From: Dehalococcoidales bacterium
GTDB lineage: Bacteria > Chloroflexota > Dehalococcoidia > Dehalococcoidales > UBA5627
Reading direction: 5' to 3'
NCBI GenBank assembly: GCA_012520835.1
Contig: JAAYNN010000098.1
Coordinates: 1 to 7,984, forward strand
Length of the DNA: 7,984 bases
In this document: positions 1 to 6,227 of the stretch, in pieces
How positions within the stretch are numbered: position 1 is the first letter of the stretch
Layout: each line of letters begins with the position of its first letter
Notes under the pieces: model-generated
Told to the model about the DNA's origin: nothing
Database searches by the model: none
What the model saw: only the letters and a program-made list of their open reading frames with translations
Translations under genes and position numbers: made by a program

Positions 1-2
1 GT

Positions 3-171
3 TAATTACCCATCCCCAGATGTTGAATTACGGCAAGCCGGAATGAAATCCCGATTTATCGGGACTTCATTCGTCCTTCACGAATTCAGCATGACATTTA
101 GTTAGGCTACCACGAACTCAGCATGACAATCAGGAACTTCGTTGTGCGCAGTACCCACGCAATTGACATTC
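3..171 (-). repeat. Intergenic repeat, copy A (inverted relative to copy B)
   Basis: Read on the minus strand, this segment aligns with plus-strand positions 4744-4870. The core 101-158 matches 4757-4814 at 53 of 58 positions without gaps. Homology continues through 85-100 (13 of 16) and 65-84 (about 15 of 20), resumes at 3-22 (17 of 20 against 4851-4870), and extends weakly on the other side to about 171. Copy A carries about 42 extra bases (23-64) containing half of a hairpin. The units begin with GTCATGCTGA-like sequence, the same module seen several times in copy B. It has no coding capacity and is best described as a dispersed, MITE- or REP-like intergenic element. Confidence 0.8.
41..72. 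repeat. Long hairpin in repeat copy A
   Basis: Positions 41-55 and 58-72 form a 15-bp inverted repeat with one mismatch (48 against 65) and a 2-base loop. The central TCCCGA-TCGGGA core resembles the TCCCGAC-TT-GTCGGG core at 4636-4650, so the same hairpin module occurs in both repeat blocks. It is not followed by a T-run, so it does not look like a terminator. Confidence 0.6.
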
Positions 172-191
172 ACGGCATAGCTAATTAAAAT
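163..191 (+). promoter_or_regulatory. Promoter of the HTH gene, probably giving a leaderless mRNA
   Basis: The -35 TTGACA (163-168) is a perfect match to consensus. A 17-base spacer is followed by -10 TAAAAT (186-191). Only six bases (192-197) separate the -10 box from the ATG at 198, so transcription should begin at or within a base or two of the start codon. There is no Shine-Dalgarno sequence. The -35 box lies inside the weakly conserved edge of repeat copy A; the corresponding bases in copy B read TGGTCA. Confidence 0.65.
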
Positions 192-197
192 AAGTTT

Positions 198-584
198 ATG
201 ACTAATAATAAATCGGGGCTGGGAGAAGTTATCAGGCAGCAGAGAGTGTCGATCCCCCTGACACTGCAGGAGCTTGCCAAATTGGGAAAGGTTTCGCCGT
301 CACACCTGGGACGCATCGAAAGGGGTGAAAGATATCCTTCGGCACGCATCCTGCGCAAGATTGCCAAACCGCTGGGATTCGAAGAAGACGAGCTTTTCAT
401 GATAGCCGGGTACCTGTCATCCCCGCAAACAGCCGTTACCGCGGAGACAAACGACAATTACAATAGCGGCAGATTGGACCCCTATGTTGCCAAAGTGCTG
501 GCACAGGAACCGCTCAGTGTACAGTATGCTGTCATCGGCATTCTTACCATGCTGAAAAACATCGCCCAAAACATCGATAAATAA
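198..584 (+). CDS. XRE-family helix-turn-helix transcriptional regulator
   Basis: This 128-residue cytoplasmic protein has an N-terminal Cro/C1-type HTH domain at about residues 8-68. TLQELAKLG (22-30) fits the second helix and SPSHLGRIERGER (33-45) the recognition helix with its usual ERG turn. PSARILRKIAKPLG (47-60) and the following acidic stretch complete the five-helix fold. A polar linker (76-92) leads to a conserved-looking tail, LDPYVAKVLAQEP to about 120, probably a dimerisation segment; no effector domain is visible. It probably binds DNA as a dimer, but the target is unknown. The ATG at 198 has no SD and sits six bases after a good -10 box, which supports this start. The gene stands alone, 70 bases before cca, which has its own promoter. 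The family call is firm; the biological role is not known. Confidence 0.85.
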   Translation: MTNNKSGLGEVIRQQRVSIPLTLQELAKLGKVSPSHLGRIERGERYPSARILRKIAKPLGFEEDELFMIAGYLSSPQTAVTAETNDNYNSGRLDPYVAKVLAQEPLSVQYAVIGILTMLKNIAQNIDK

Positions 585-617
585 TCCGCGCGCTTAAATA
601 TTTTTTCTGCTTTTCGC

Positions 618-647
618 TTGCTAAGCCGTACGTCCATGGGGTATAGT
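618..647 (+). promoter_or_regulatory. Promoter of cca, probably giving a leaderless mRNA
   Basis: TTGCTA (618-623), an 18-base spacer and TATAGT (642-647; one base off TATAAT) are followed after seven bases by the ATG at 655. The expected start of transcription therefore falls on or next to the start codon. The nearest purine-rich stretch (GGGG at 638-641) is too far upstream, and inside the promoter, to act as an SD. Confidence 0.5.
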
Positions 648-654
648 TTGGACT

Positions 655-2154
655 ATGGCTTCTGTAAATCATAACGCACCGCAATTAACGGTCGGGCAGT
701 CGCATTTTCAATTGTTAAAATCGATTGAATCCTGCCTGCAAAAATGCGGAATTGCCGGCTATCTGGTCGGCGGCTTTGTGCGCGACAGCATCCTGGAAAG
801 GGATATCGAAGATATCGATATCGCGGTTGCGGCTGATTCCCTCGGTTTCTCTCCCGAACTGGCGCACGCCTTAAACGGCAAGTACATCCCGATGGACAAG
901 GAAAATAAGGTGGCGCGCATTGTTTTAAAAGAGACCTCGCACGGCGCAGTGCGGCATATCGACGTTTCGACTATTATTAATGATATAGAAGACGATCTGT
1001 CGAGGCGGGATTTTACACTGAATGCCATGGCTGTACCGCTCAAAGATATAGAAAGCGCGATAGGCAAAGCGGATATCATCGACCCGTTTGGCGGACTGAG
1101 TGATGTGCAGCAAAAAATCCTGCGTGTTACATGTGATAGCGCCTTTGAAGCCGACCCGCTCAGGCTGTTGAGAGCCGCCAGATTATCCGCAGAACTGGGG
1201 TTTGCCATCGAAGATAGCACCGAAGAACTGGTAAAAAAACATGCCCGAATGATAACCGCTGTTTCCGGCGAGAGAATCCGCGAAGAATTATTGAAGCTGC
1301 TGTCTCTGCCGAAAACAGGCGACCTCTTCCTTTACCTGGAAGAAATGGGACTGCTGAGCGCCATCATGCCGGAAATTCTTCCTTCCAAGGGGCTGGAGCA
1401 GCCGAGCGAACATTACTGGGATGTATTCACTCATTCCATTAAGACCATCGATGCCGTAAGCTATATACTCAGGCGGGGAGACTGGCAGTACAGCCTGAAA
1501 GCGCTAGAAGCGGTGCCGTGGTCGGACGAACTGGAAGCCTATTTTAACCAAAAATTGAGCGCCGGCAGCACACGCCTGCTGCTTTTAAAACTGACAGCGC
1601 TGCTTCACGATATCGCCAAGCCTAAAATGAAATTTATCGACGAAAACGGTAAAATCCGCTTTTACGGGCATCCCAAAGAGGGCGCTCCCATGGCAGCCGA
1701 GATTATGGAGAGACTGCGCTTCAGCAGCAGGGAAATCATGATAGTGGAAGAGGTTACCAGGCATCACCTGCGCCCGACCCAGATGACACAGATGGGCATA
1801 GTGACAGACCATGCCATCTACCGCTACTTCCGCGATGTCGGCGAAGTGGCAATCGACACGCTCTTCTTCACACTGGCAGACCATCTGGCGGCGCGCGGCC
1901 CCACGCTTGACGAAAACAACTGGATTCAGCACAACCAAACAGTGGCATATATCCTTGAAAAGCACCGGGAGCAGGAAAACAAAACCGCCTTTCCGCGCCT
2001 GTTGAGCGGTGAAGATATCATGGCAGAGTTCGGGCTGGAACCGGGGCCCAAAATCGGCGAACTGCTGGAAGCCGTCAGGGAAGCGCAGGCAACGGGAGAA
2101 GTTTCCAATAAAGCGGATGCTGTCGATTGCATCAGGAGGATTTTGGCGCAATAA
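655..2154 (+). CDS. cca: CCA tRNA nucleotidyltransferase / poly(A) polymerase, class II, with HD domain
   Basis: A 499-residue cytoplasmic enzyme that adds nucleotides to RNA 3' ends without a nucleic acid template; the expected role is tRNA CCA-end synthesis or repair. The head domain shows GGFVRD (39-44), metal-binding DID (53-55), DLSRRDFTLNAMA (114-126) and DPFGG (143-147). The base-recognition segment EADPLRLLRAAR (165-176) keeps D167 and R170 of the EDxxR motif, but Ala166 stands where Glu is usual. SGERIREEL follows further on. The second half carries an HD phosphohydrolase-like domain: HDIAKP (318-323), GH (338-339), RHHLRP (369-374) and D409, as in longer Cca proteins with phosphatase/phosphodiesterase activity. 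Length suits the HD-containing group. The start is supported by the nearby -10 box; no SD. It forms a single-gene unit ending in its own terminator. CCA-adding, A-adding and poly(A) activity cannot be separated by eye. Confidence 0.9.
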   Translation: MASVNHNAPQLTVGQSHFQLLKSIESCLQKCGIAGYLVGGFVRDSILERDIEDIDIAVAADSLGFSPELAHALNGKYIPMDKENKVARIVLKETSHGAVRHIDVSTIINDIEDDLSRRDFTLNAMAVPLKDIESAIGKADIIDPFGGLSDVQQKILRVTCDSAFEADPLRLLRAARLSAELGFAIEDSTEELVKKHARMITAVSGERIREELLKLLSLPKTGDLFLYLEEMGLLSAIMPEILPSKGLEQPSEHYWDVFTHSIKTIDAVSYILRRGDWQYSLKALEAVPWSDELEAYFNQKLSAGSTRLLLLKLTALLHDIAKPKMKFIDENGKIRFYGHPKEGAPMAAEIMERLRFSSREIMIVEEVTRHHLRPTQMTQMGIVTDHAIYRYFRDVGEVAIDTLFFTLADHLAARGPTLDENNWIQHNQTVAYILEKHREQENKTAFPRLLSGEDIMAEFGLEPGPKIGELLEAVREAQATGEVSNKADAVDCIRRILAQ

Positions 2155-2176
2155 TGCGCCAATGCTTTATTTTTTG
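2143..2176 (+). terminator. Rho-independent terminator overlapping the cca stop codon
   Basis: TTGGCGCA (2143-2150) and TGCGCCAA (2155-2162) make a perfect 8-bp stem around an ATAA loop. Three bases later comes a T-rich run (2166-2175). The TAA stop codon of cca is inside the hairpin, at 2152-2154. The T-run ends about a dozen bases before the -10 box of the secD promoter, so the two units are tightly packed. Confidence 0.75.
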
Positions 2177-2187
2177 TGAAAATAGTG

Positions 2188-2193
2188 TATAAT
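2188..2193 (+). promoter_or_regulatory. -10 box of the secDF promoter
   Basis: TATAAT at 2188-2193 is a perfect -10 hexamer directly after the cca terminator. The region where a -35 box should lie (about 2164-2170, inside the terminator T-run) matches poorly. Transcription would start near 2200, giving a leader of about 49 nt before secD, unlike the leaderless arrangement of the two genes upstream. Confidence 0.45.
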
Positions 2194-2248
2194 CTAGGGA
2201 ATTTATATTAAATATTTCCAGGCAATATTTATTTGACAGGTTGAATAA

Positions 2249-3595
2249 ATGACAAAAAACAAATCGCTTTACATCGTTTTATCCATCTTGCTGGTACTTT
2301 TTCTGCTGGCATCGTTTATCGTCTTTCCGCTCGATAAAGGGCTTTTAGGCAACCTCGGCGTTCTTCTGGGGCGCGACCTACAGGGAGGCACCTACCTTGT
2401 TTATCAGGCCGACCTTTCCACTGTTGAAGCGGGAACCGAAGATGAAATCATGAAAGGCGTCGCCAACGTGATTTCCAACCGCATCAACCCCCTGGGGGTA
2501 ACCGAATCATCGGTTGAAATACAGGGTAAAAATCAGATAGTGGTGGAAATACCCGGCGTCAGCCTGACGGATGCCCAGAAAACCAGCCTCGGCAACACGG
2601 CACTGCTGGAATTCCGTGAACTGGCTACCGTTGACGGCGAGCAGAAATGGATTCCCGCCACCGGCACCATCGGCGGGGAAGAATTTGCCCTTACCAGCGC
2701 CTACTTTAAAAGCAACACATCGGTTCAAAAAGACCAGTACGGAAAAATCTACCTGATATTCGAATGGGACGACACCGGCAGCGAACTCTCGAAACAAATC
2801 ACCACCCGTTTGCTCGGAAAACAACTGGCAATCTTTGAAAACGGGCAGCCTTTACTTACCGAAGATGGAAGAACAATTGCCCCAACCATACAGGCGGTCA
2901 TCACCGATAGGGGGCAGATCGAAGGTCTGGGACTGGATGTCGCCATGACGCTTTCCAAGCAGCTCAATGCCGGCCGTCTGCCGGTTTCACTGGAAGTGGT
3001 CTACGAGGAAACGGTAACGCCGACCCTCGGCTCGGATTTTGTTAAACTCAGCCTTATGGCAGGTATCGTCGGGTTGTTCTTGATTATGTTATTCATGTGC
3101 CTCTACTACCGCATGCCCGGTATCGTTGCCTCGCTGGCTCTGATATTTTATGCCTGCCTGACGCTTGCTATATTCAAACTGATTCCGGTTACTCTTACTC
3201 TGGCAGGCATCGGCGGTTTCGTACTGTCTATCGGCATGGCAGTCGATGCCAATGTTTTGATATTCGAACGCATGAAAGAGGAATTGCAGATGGGACGCAC
3301 GCTCGGCGCTGCTACCGAAGCCGGCTTTAAACGTGCCTGGACTGCCATCAGGGATTCCAACCTCACCACACTGCTGGTGTGCATCATCCTCTTCTGGGTC
3401 GGCTCAAGCACGGTCGAGGGAGCGCAGGTACAGGGATTTGCCGTGACATTATTCATCGGCGTCTGTGTCAGCATGTTTACGGCAATTACGGTATCACATC
3501 ACCTGCTCAGGCTGTTTATCGGTACGGCGCTGGCAAAGAAAGTCCATTTATTCGCTCCTTACATCGAAAGGAAATTAAAGGTAAACCATGATTAA
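2249..3595 (+). CDS. secD: Protein translocase subunit SecD
   Basis: A 448-residue inner-membrane protein that works with SecF and SecYEG, using the proton gradient to pull exported proteins out of the channel on the outer face. Visible: a first membrane helix (about 7-27), the family signature GRDLQGGTYL (41-50), the large extracytoplasmic P1 region with NPLGVTESSVE (80-90), and AGRLPVSLEV (241-250) before the membrane core. About five more helices lie between 264 and 420. The fourth membrane segment contains GMAVDANVLIFERMKEE (329-345), with the proton-path aspartate D333 (equivalent to E. coli D519). The protein is shorter than E. coli SecD (about 615), normal for lineages with a reduced P1 domain. 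A modest SD (CAGG, 2237-2240) precedes the ATG by 8 bases. Its end overlaps secF by 8 nt. No yajC is present in the window. Confidence 0.95.
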   Translation: MTKNKSLYIVLSILLVLFLLASFIVFPLDKGLLGNLGVLLGRDLQGGTYLVYQADLSTVEAGTEDEIMKGVANVISNRINPLGVTESSVEIQGKNQIVVEIPGVSLTDAQKTSLGNTALLEFRELATVDGEQKWIPATGTIGGEEFALTSAYFKSNTSVQKDQYGKIYLIFEWDDTGSELSKQITTRLLGKQLAIFENGQPLLTEDGRTIAPTIQAVITDRGQIEGLGLDVAMTLSKQLNAGRLPVSLEVVYEETVTPTLGSDFVKLSLMAGIVGLFLIMLFMCLYYRMPGIVASLALIFYACLTLAIFKLIPVTLTLAGIGGFVLSIGMAVDANVLIFERMKEELQMGRTLGAATEAGFKRAWTAIRDSNLTTLLVCIILFWVGSSTVEGAQVQGFAVTLFIGVCVSMFTAITVSHHLLRLFIGTALAKKVHLFAPYIERKLKVNHD

Positions 3596-4508
3596 TATAA
3601 TTAAAAGACGGTTCCTCTTTCTTGCTATTTCCATATTTGCACTGTTAACCAGTATTGTCTTGCTGCTGGCAGCAGGATTGAATATAGGCATGGATTTCTC
3701 CGGCGGTTCAAGGTTAACGCTTAATTTCGAGCAGGCGGTCACCATCGACCAACTGGAATCGGAGCTGGCTTCTATCGGTTACGGGACTGCGGTTGTACAG
3801 GGCACCTCCAGCGGTGATTTTATTATTCGTACCGAAAAACTGGCTGCCGATGAAAAAGAAACGCTTAAAACGAATTTGACGGCTGCATTCGGCCAGTTCA
3901 CTGAAAAAGGCTTCGAGGATATCCCGCCTGAAACCGCTATCGGAACCGCCAGGGTGGCAGTTATCGGCCTGGTGCTGGCAGCGATAGGCATTATGGCTTA
4001 TATTACCTGGGCATTCCGCGTCATGCCGAAGCCCTTCCGCTACGGTATTTGCGCTGTCCTTGCCCTGCTGCACGATGTGTTGATTGTGCTCGGCATATTC
4101 GCCATACTCGGTATGATAACGCATATAGAAGTCAACCTGATGTTCATTACCGGAATACTGGCGGTTATCGGTTACAGTGTCAACAACATCGTTGTTATCT
4201 TCGACAGAATACGCGAAAACGTTAAAGCTAATCCGGGAGCGAGCTTCGAAATGATCGTCAATAACAGCGTCACCCAGACCTTTTCGCGTTCGATAAATAC
4301 CAGCTTAACTACCGTTATAACCGTACTGGCTCTGATTCTCTTCATAGGCACCAACATCGAAAGCTTTGCCTGGACACTGTTTATCGGCATCATTGTCGGC
4401 ACTTTAGATTCCCTGTTCATTGCGCCGGGGCTTCTGGTAGTATGGGAGAAAAATGAATGGCACCGCTTCATCAACTGGCTGCCGATGTTCAAAGCCAAAC
4501 AGCAGTAA
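3588..4508 (+). CDS. secF: Protein translocase subunit SecF
   Basis: A 306-residue partner of SecD with six predicted membrane helices (first at about 8-30, the others at about 120-285) and one extracytoplasmic domain. Signatures are GMDFSGGS (34-41), LLHDVLIVLG (160-169) and GYSVNNIVVIFDRIREN (195-211), followed by SINTSLTTVITVLAL (235-249). In the fourth helix the usual sequence is GYSxND; here Asn200 stands where the conserved aspartate (E. coli D213, part of the proton path) is expected. The rest of the signature is intact, so the protein is probably functional but its proton relay may differ. The ATG has a good SD (AAAGG, 3577-3581, six bases away) inside the end of secD, so translation is coupled. 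A strong terminator follows within 10 bases, making secDF a two-gene unit. Confidence 0.95.
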   Translation: MINIIKRRFLFLAISIFALLTSIVLLLAAGLNIGMDFSGGSRLTLNFEQAVTIDQLESELASIGYGTAVVQGTSSGDFIIRTEKLAADEKETLKTNLTAAFGQFTEKGFEDIPPETAIGTARVAVIGLVLAAIGIMAYITWAFRVMPKPFRYGICAVLALLHDVLIVLGIFAILGMITHIEVNLMFITGILAVIGYSVNNIVVIFDRIRENVKANPGASFEMIVNNSVTQTFSRSINTSLTTVITVLALILFIGTNIESFAWTLFIGIIVGTLDSLFIAPGLLVVWEKNEWHRFINWLPMFKAKQQ

Positions 4509-4513
4509 AAGAT

Positions 4514-4549
4514 AAGCCCTCTTCCCTAAAAGGAGAGGGCTTTATTATG
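4514..4549 (+). terminator. Rho-independent terminator after secF
   Basis: AAGCCCTCT (4514-4522) pairs perfectly with AGAGGGCTT (4534-4542), and two further pairs can form at the loop side (one of them G-T). The stem is followed by a T-rich stretch, TTTATTATG. It begins five bases after the secF stop codon. Confidence 0.85.
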
Positions 4550-4613
4550 CCCCGATAAATAACCTGTTTTTTATACTACCGCCTGTTGCCGCAGATACCC
4601 TTGTGTTGTTTCT

Positions 4614-4864
4614 CCCCGCCCCCCAGATCCTTCAGTCCCGACTTGTCGGGGCTTCAGGATGACATTTTTAGTCTTGTCATGCTGAGCGCAGCGAAGCATC
4701 TAAATGCCATTCGATAAGCCTTAGATTCTTCGGCTTCGCCTCAGAATGACCATTGTGTGGGTACTCCTCACAACGAAGTTCATGATTGCCATGCTGGGTT
4801 CGTGGTAGCCTAACTAATTGTCATGCCGAGTTCGTGGTGGTCGAACGAGGCATCTGGGGCGGGG
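4614..4864. repeat. Intergenic repeat block B with inverted ends (MITE-like)
   Basis: The gene-free stretch 4543-4900 is mostly this block. Its left end (4614-4628, CCCCGCCCCCCAGAT) and right end (4852-4864, ATCTGGGGCGGGG) are inverted copies differing by a 2-base indel. Inside are several GTCATGCTGAG-type modules: 4676-4702 forward, 4722-4750 inverted, about 4788-4806 forward and 4820-4855 forward. There is also a TCCCGAC-TT-GTCGGG hairpin at 4636-4650. Positions 4744-4870 are an inverted copy of the element at the window start. No coding capacity is seen. Similar GTCATGCTGAGCGCAGCGAA modules are, from memory, frequent between genes of Dehalococcoidia; this was not searched. Confidence 0.7.
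4676..4750. repeat. Inverted pair of GTCATGCTGAG modules
   Basis: Arm 4676-4702 and arm 4722-4750 are imperfect reverse complements, with a 19-base spacer. Each begins with GTCAT(G/T)CTGAG, read inward, and ends with GAAGCATCTA or GAAGAATCTA. The pair could form a long cruciform or RNA stem. Confidence 0.65.
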
Positions 4865-4900
4865 TAATGAAACTGTTCATGGGGAGCCTGCCGAACTAAG

Positions 4901-4934
4901 AGGAGATTGCCCACCCGCAGTCTCCTTATTTTTT
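4901..4934 (+). terminator. Terminator-like hairpin between the convergent secF and rlmN units
   Basis: AGGAGATTGC (4901-4910) pairs with GCAGTCTCCT (4917-4926): ten pairs, one of them G-T, with a CCACCC loop. On the plus strand a T-run (4929-4934) follows at once, inside the last codons of rlmN, so it would stop plus-strand read-through from the repeat block. On the minus strand the same hairpin begins inside the rlmN stop codon but is followed by only a few T residues, so it is a weaker terminator for rlmN, perhaps helped by flanking A/T pairs. Confidence 0.6.
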
Positions 4935-5990
4935 ATCAGACAGAAACCGGCTGCGCAGCTGCCCGCAGGCGGCATTTATATCCTGCCCGCGCGAATGGCG
5001 GATGGTGGCATTTATACCCAACCTGTCAAGCTCTTCCTTGAAAGAATGCACGACATCGGCAGCGGGAGCGCGGTATTCGCTGTCAGGGGTATTATTGGAA
5101 GGTATCAGGTTGACATGGCAGTTAAAACCGTGCAGCAGGTGTGCCAGCGTCCGGGCATGAGCCAGCGAATCGTTTACACCGGCAAACAGAGCATACTCGA
5201 AAGTTATGCGCCGCCCGGTAGCCTCGAAGTAATCACGGCAGGCCTTCATCAGTTCCTTAACGGGATACTTTTTATTGACCGGCACCAGCCGGTTGCGTAA
5301 ATCATCATCGGCGGCATGCAGCGAAATCGCCAACCCGACCTGCAGCTTTTCGCGGCTTAAACGGTTTATTTGCGGAACAAGACCGACCGTCGAAATGGTC
5401 ATATTGCGTGCGCTGAGTCCGAACATGTCAGGCGAGTTCAGGCTTTTAACCGCCTCTAAAAGCGCCTCGTAATTGGCTAACGGTTCGCCCATACCCATAA
5501 AGACGATATTGGTGACTTTTCCGCCATACGCTTTAAGATTTCGGGCAAAATAGAGCACCTGGTCGATGATTTCTCCGGCTGTCAGATTGCGCTCGAATCC
5601 CTGCTGGCCGGTAGCGCAGAACGGACAGCCGACCGGGCATCCCACCTGCGTCGAAACACAGACCGTATTCCGTTCCTTTCCGGCTGATTCAGCATAATGC
5701 ATCAGGGCAGCTTCTATTGTTTTCCCGTCTTCCAATTTAAACAGCATTTTTACTGTGTCATTATTGCGGCAGGGTTCCCCGTAAGGCGAAAGGGTGCTGA
5801 GACGGATTTTTTCTTTAAGAATGTGGCGCAAAGAGAGCGGCAAATCGGACATCTCATCGAAGGAAGCAGCCAACTTTTGATAGGCCCAGCTTTGCAACTG
5901 TTTTGCACGGAAAGCCGGTTCTCCGATTGCCGCCATTTCTCCCTGCAGACGCTTCATATTCATATCAGTAATAGATGGCAGAATTATCAT
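4926..5990 (-). CDS. rlmN: Dual-specificity RNA methyltransferase RlmN (23S rRNA A2503 C2)
   Basis: A 354-residue radical-SAM enzyme that methylates C2 of adenosine 2503 in 23S rRNA and, in E. coli, A37 of some tRNAs. The [4Fe-4S]-binding motif is C118-xxx-C122-xx-C125 within VGCPVGCPFCATGQQGF. MGMGEP (165-170) is the SAM-contact motif. C111 in TVCVSTQVG corresponds to E. coli C118, and C342 in NAACGQL to the methyl-carrying cysteine C355, so the full catalytic set is present. Further signatures are SARNMTISTVG, ISLHAADD and HSRGQDINAACGQL. Length is typical of the shorter family members (E. coli 384). The ATG has no SD and lies six bases after an extended -10 box, suggesting a leaderless message. 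It converges on secDF and diverges from the small gene at 6228. Cfr, a related A2503 C8 enzyme, is less likely because the RlmN signatures are complete. Confidence 0.95.
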   Translation of the reverse strand: MIILPSITDMNMKRLQGEMAAIGEPAFRAKQLQSWAYQKLAASFDEMSDLPLSLRHILKEKIRLSTLSPYGEPCRNNDTVKMLFKLEDGKTIEAALMHYAESAGKERNTVCVSTQVGCPVGCPFCATGQQGFERNLTAGEIIDQVLYFARNLKAYGGKVTNIVFMGMGEPLANYEALLEAVKSLNSPDMFGLSARNMTISTVGLVPQINRLSREKLQVGLAISLHAADDDLRNRLVPVNKKYPVKELMKACRDYFEATGRRITFEYALFAGVNDSLAHARTLAHLLHGFNCHVNLIPSNNTPDSEYRAPAADVVHSFKEELDRLGINATIRHSRGQDINAACGQLRSRFLSDKK

Positions 5991-5996
5991 TTTTTA

Positions 5997-6005
5997 ATTG
6001 TATCA
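5997..6005 (-). promoter_or_regulatory. Extended -10 promoter of rlmN, leaderless geometry
   Basis: On the minus strand TGATACAAT (6005 to 5997) is an extended -10 element (TGn plus TACAAT). It is followed by exactly six A/T-rich bases and then the ATG at 5990. No convincing -35 is visible, which extended -10 promoters do not need. No SD is present. Confidence 0.5.
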
Positions 6006-6092
6006 TGACGGTGGCAGGGATATTAAATAAAAAAGTATTATTCTTCAGCCACTACAATTGAATGGCACTAATAAAAATTTATATCTGGCAAC

Positions 6093-6122
6093 TTGACAAT
6101 AAATCAGCGAACGTAGTATATT
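6093..6122 (+). promoter_or_regulatory. Promoter upstream of the small gene
   Basis: TTGACA (6093-6098, perfect -35) is followed by an 18-base spacer and TATATT (6117-6122). Transcription would begin near 6129, about 10 bases before the upstream ORF at 6139 and about 100 bases before the SD-led TTG at 6228. A second possible -10 box, TACAAT (6189-6194), lies closer to the gene but has a poor -35. Confidence 0.5.
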
Positions 6123-6138
6123 GTCTCCCAATACTAAA

Positions 6139-6225
6139 ATGTGCCTGCCAAATCTTGCTGGCGGTTACGATCAACTCGTTCCTCGCAATACAATATGGTA
6201 TGGGGGCAGAAAAAAGGAAGGTTAA
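6139..6225 (+). CDS. Possible upstream ORF / leader peptide (28 codons)
   Basis: ATG at 6139 opens a 28-codon frame beginning MCLPNLAGGYDQLV and ending in WYGGRKKEG, with stop TAA at 6223-6225. It has no SD and starts about 10 bases after the predicted transcription start. The stop lies 2 nt before the TTG start of the 56-residue gene, and the SD for that gene is inside its last codons, so translation could be coupled. The heptamer A-AAA-AAG (6209-6215) is in the right phase for a -1 shift into the downstream frame. No homologue is recognised. It may be a regulatory uORF, the first part of a frameshifted protein, or chance. Confidence 0.3.
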   Translation: MCLPNLAGGYDQLVPRNTIWYGGRKKEG

Positions 6226-6227
6226 AC

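Noticed and set aside
585..617. Terminator after the HTH gene
   Set aside because: There is a T-run (600-606), but the preceding GCGCGC has no room for a loop, so no convincing hairpin forms.
759..1220. 153-codon minus-strand frame inside cca
   Set aside because: Antisense shadow of conserved cca motifs; Ser-rich low-complexity product with no start signals.
2233..2238. TTGACA as a -35 for secD
   Set aside because: A -10 at normal spacing would fall inside the secD coding sequence, downstream of the ATG.
4614..4870. CRISPR array
   Set aside because: The repeated modules occur in both orientations, vary in length and sequence, and have no regular spacing or unique spacers.
4818..5300. 160-codon plus-strand frame opposite the end of rlmN
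   Set aside because: It starts inside the repeat block and lies antisense to the conserved rlmN coding sequence; it has no SD and no recognisable domain.
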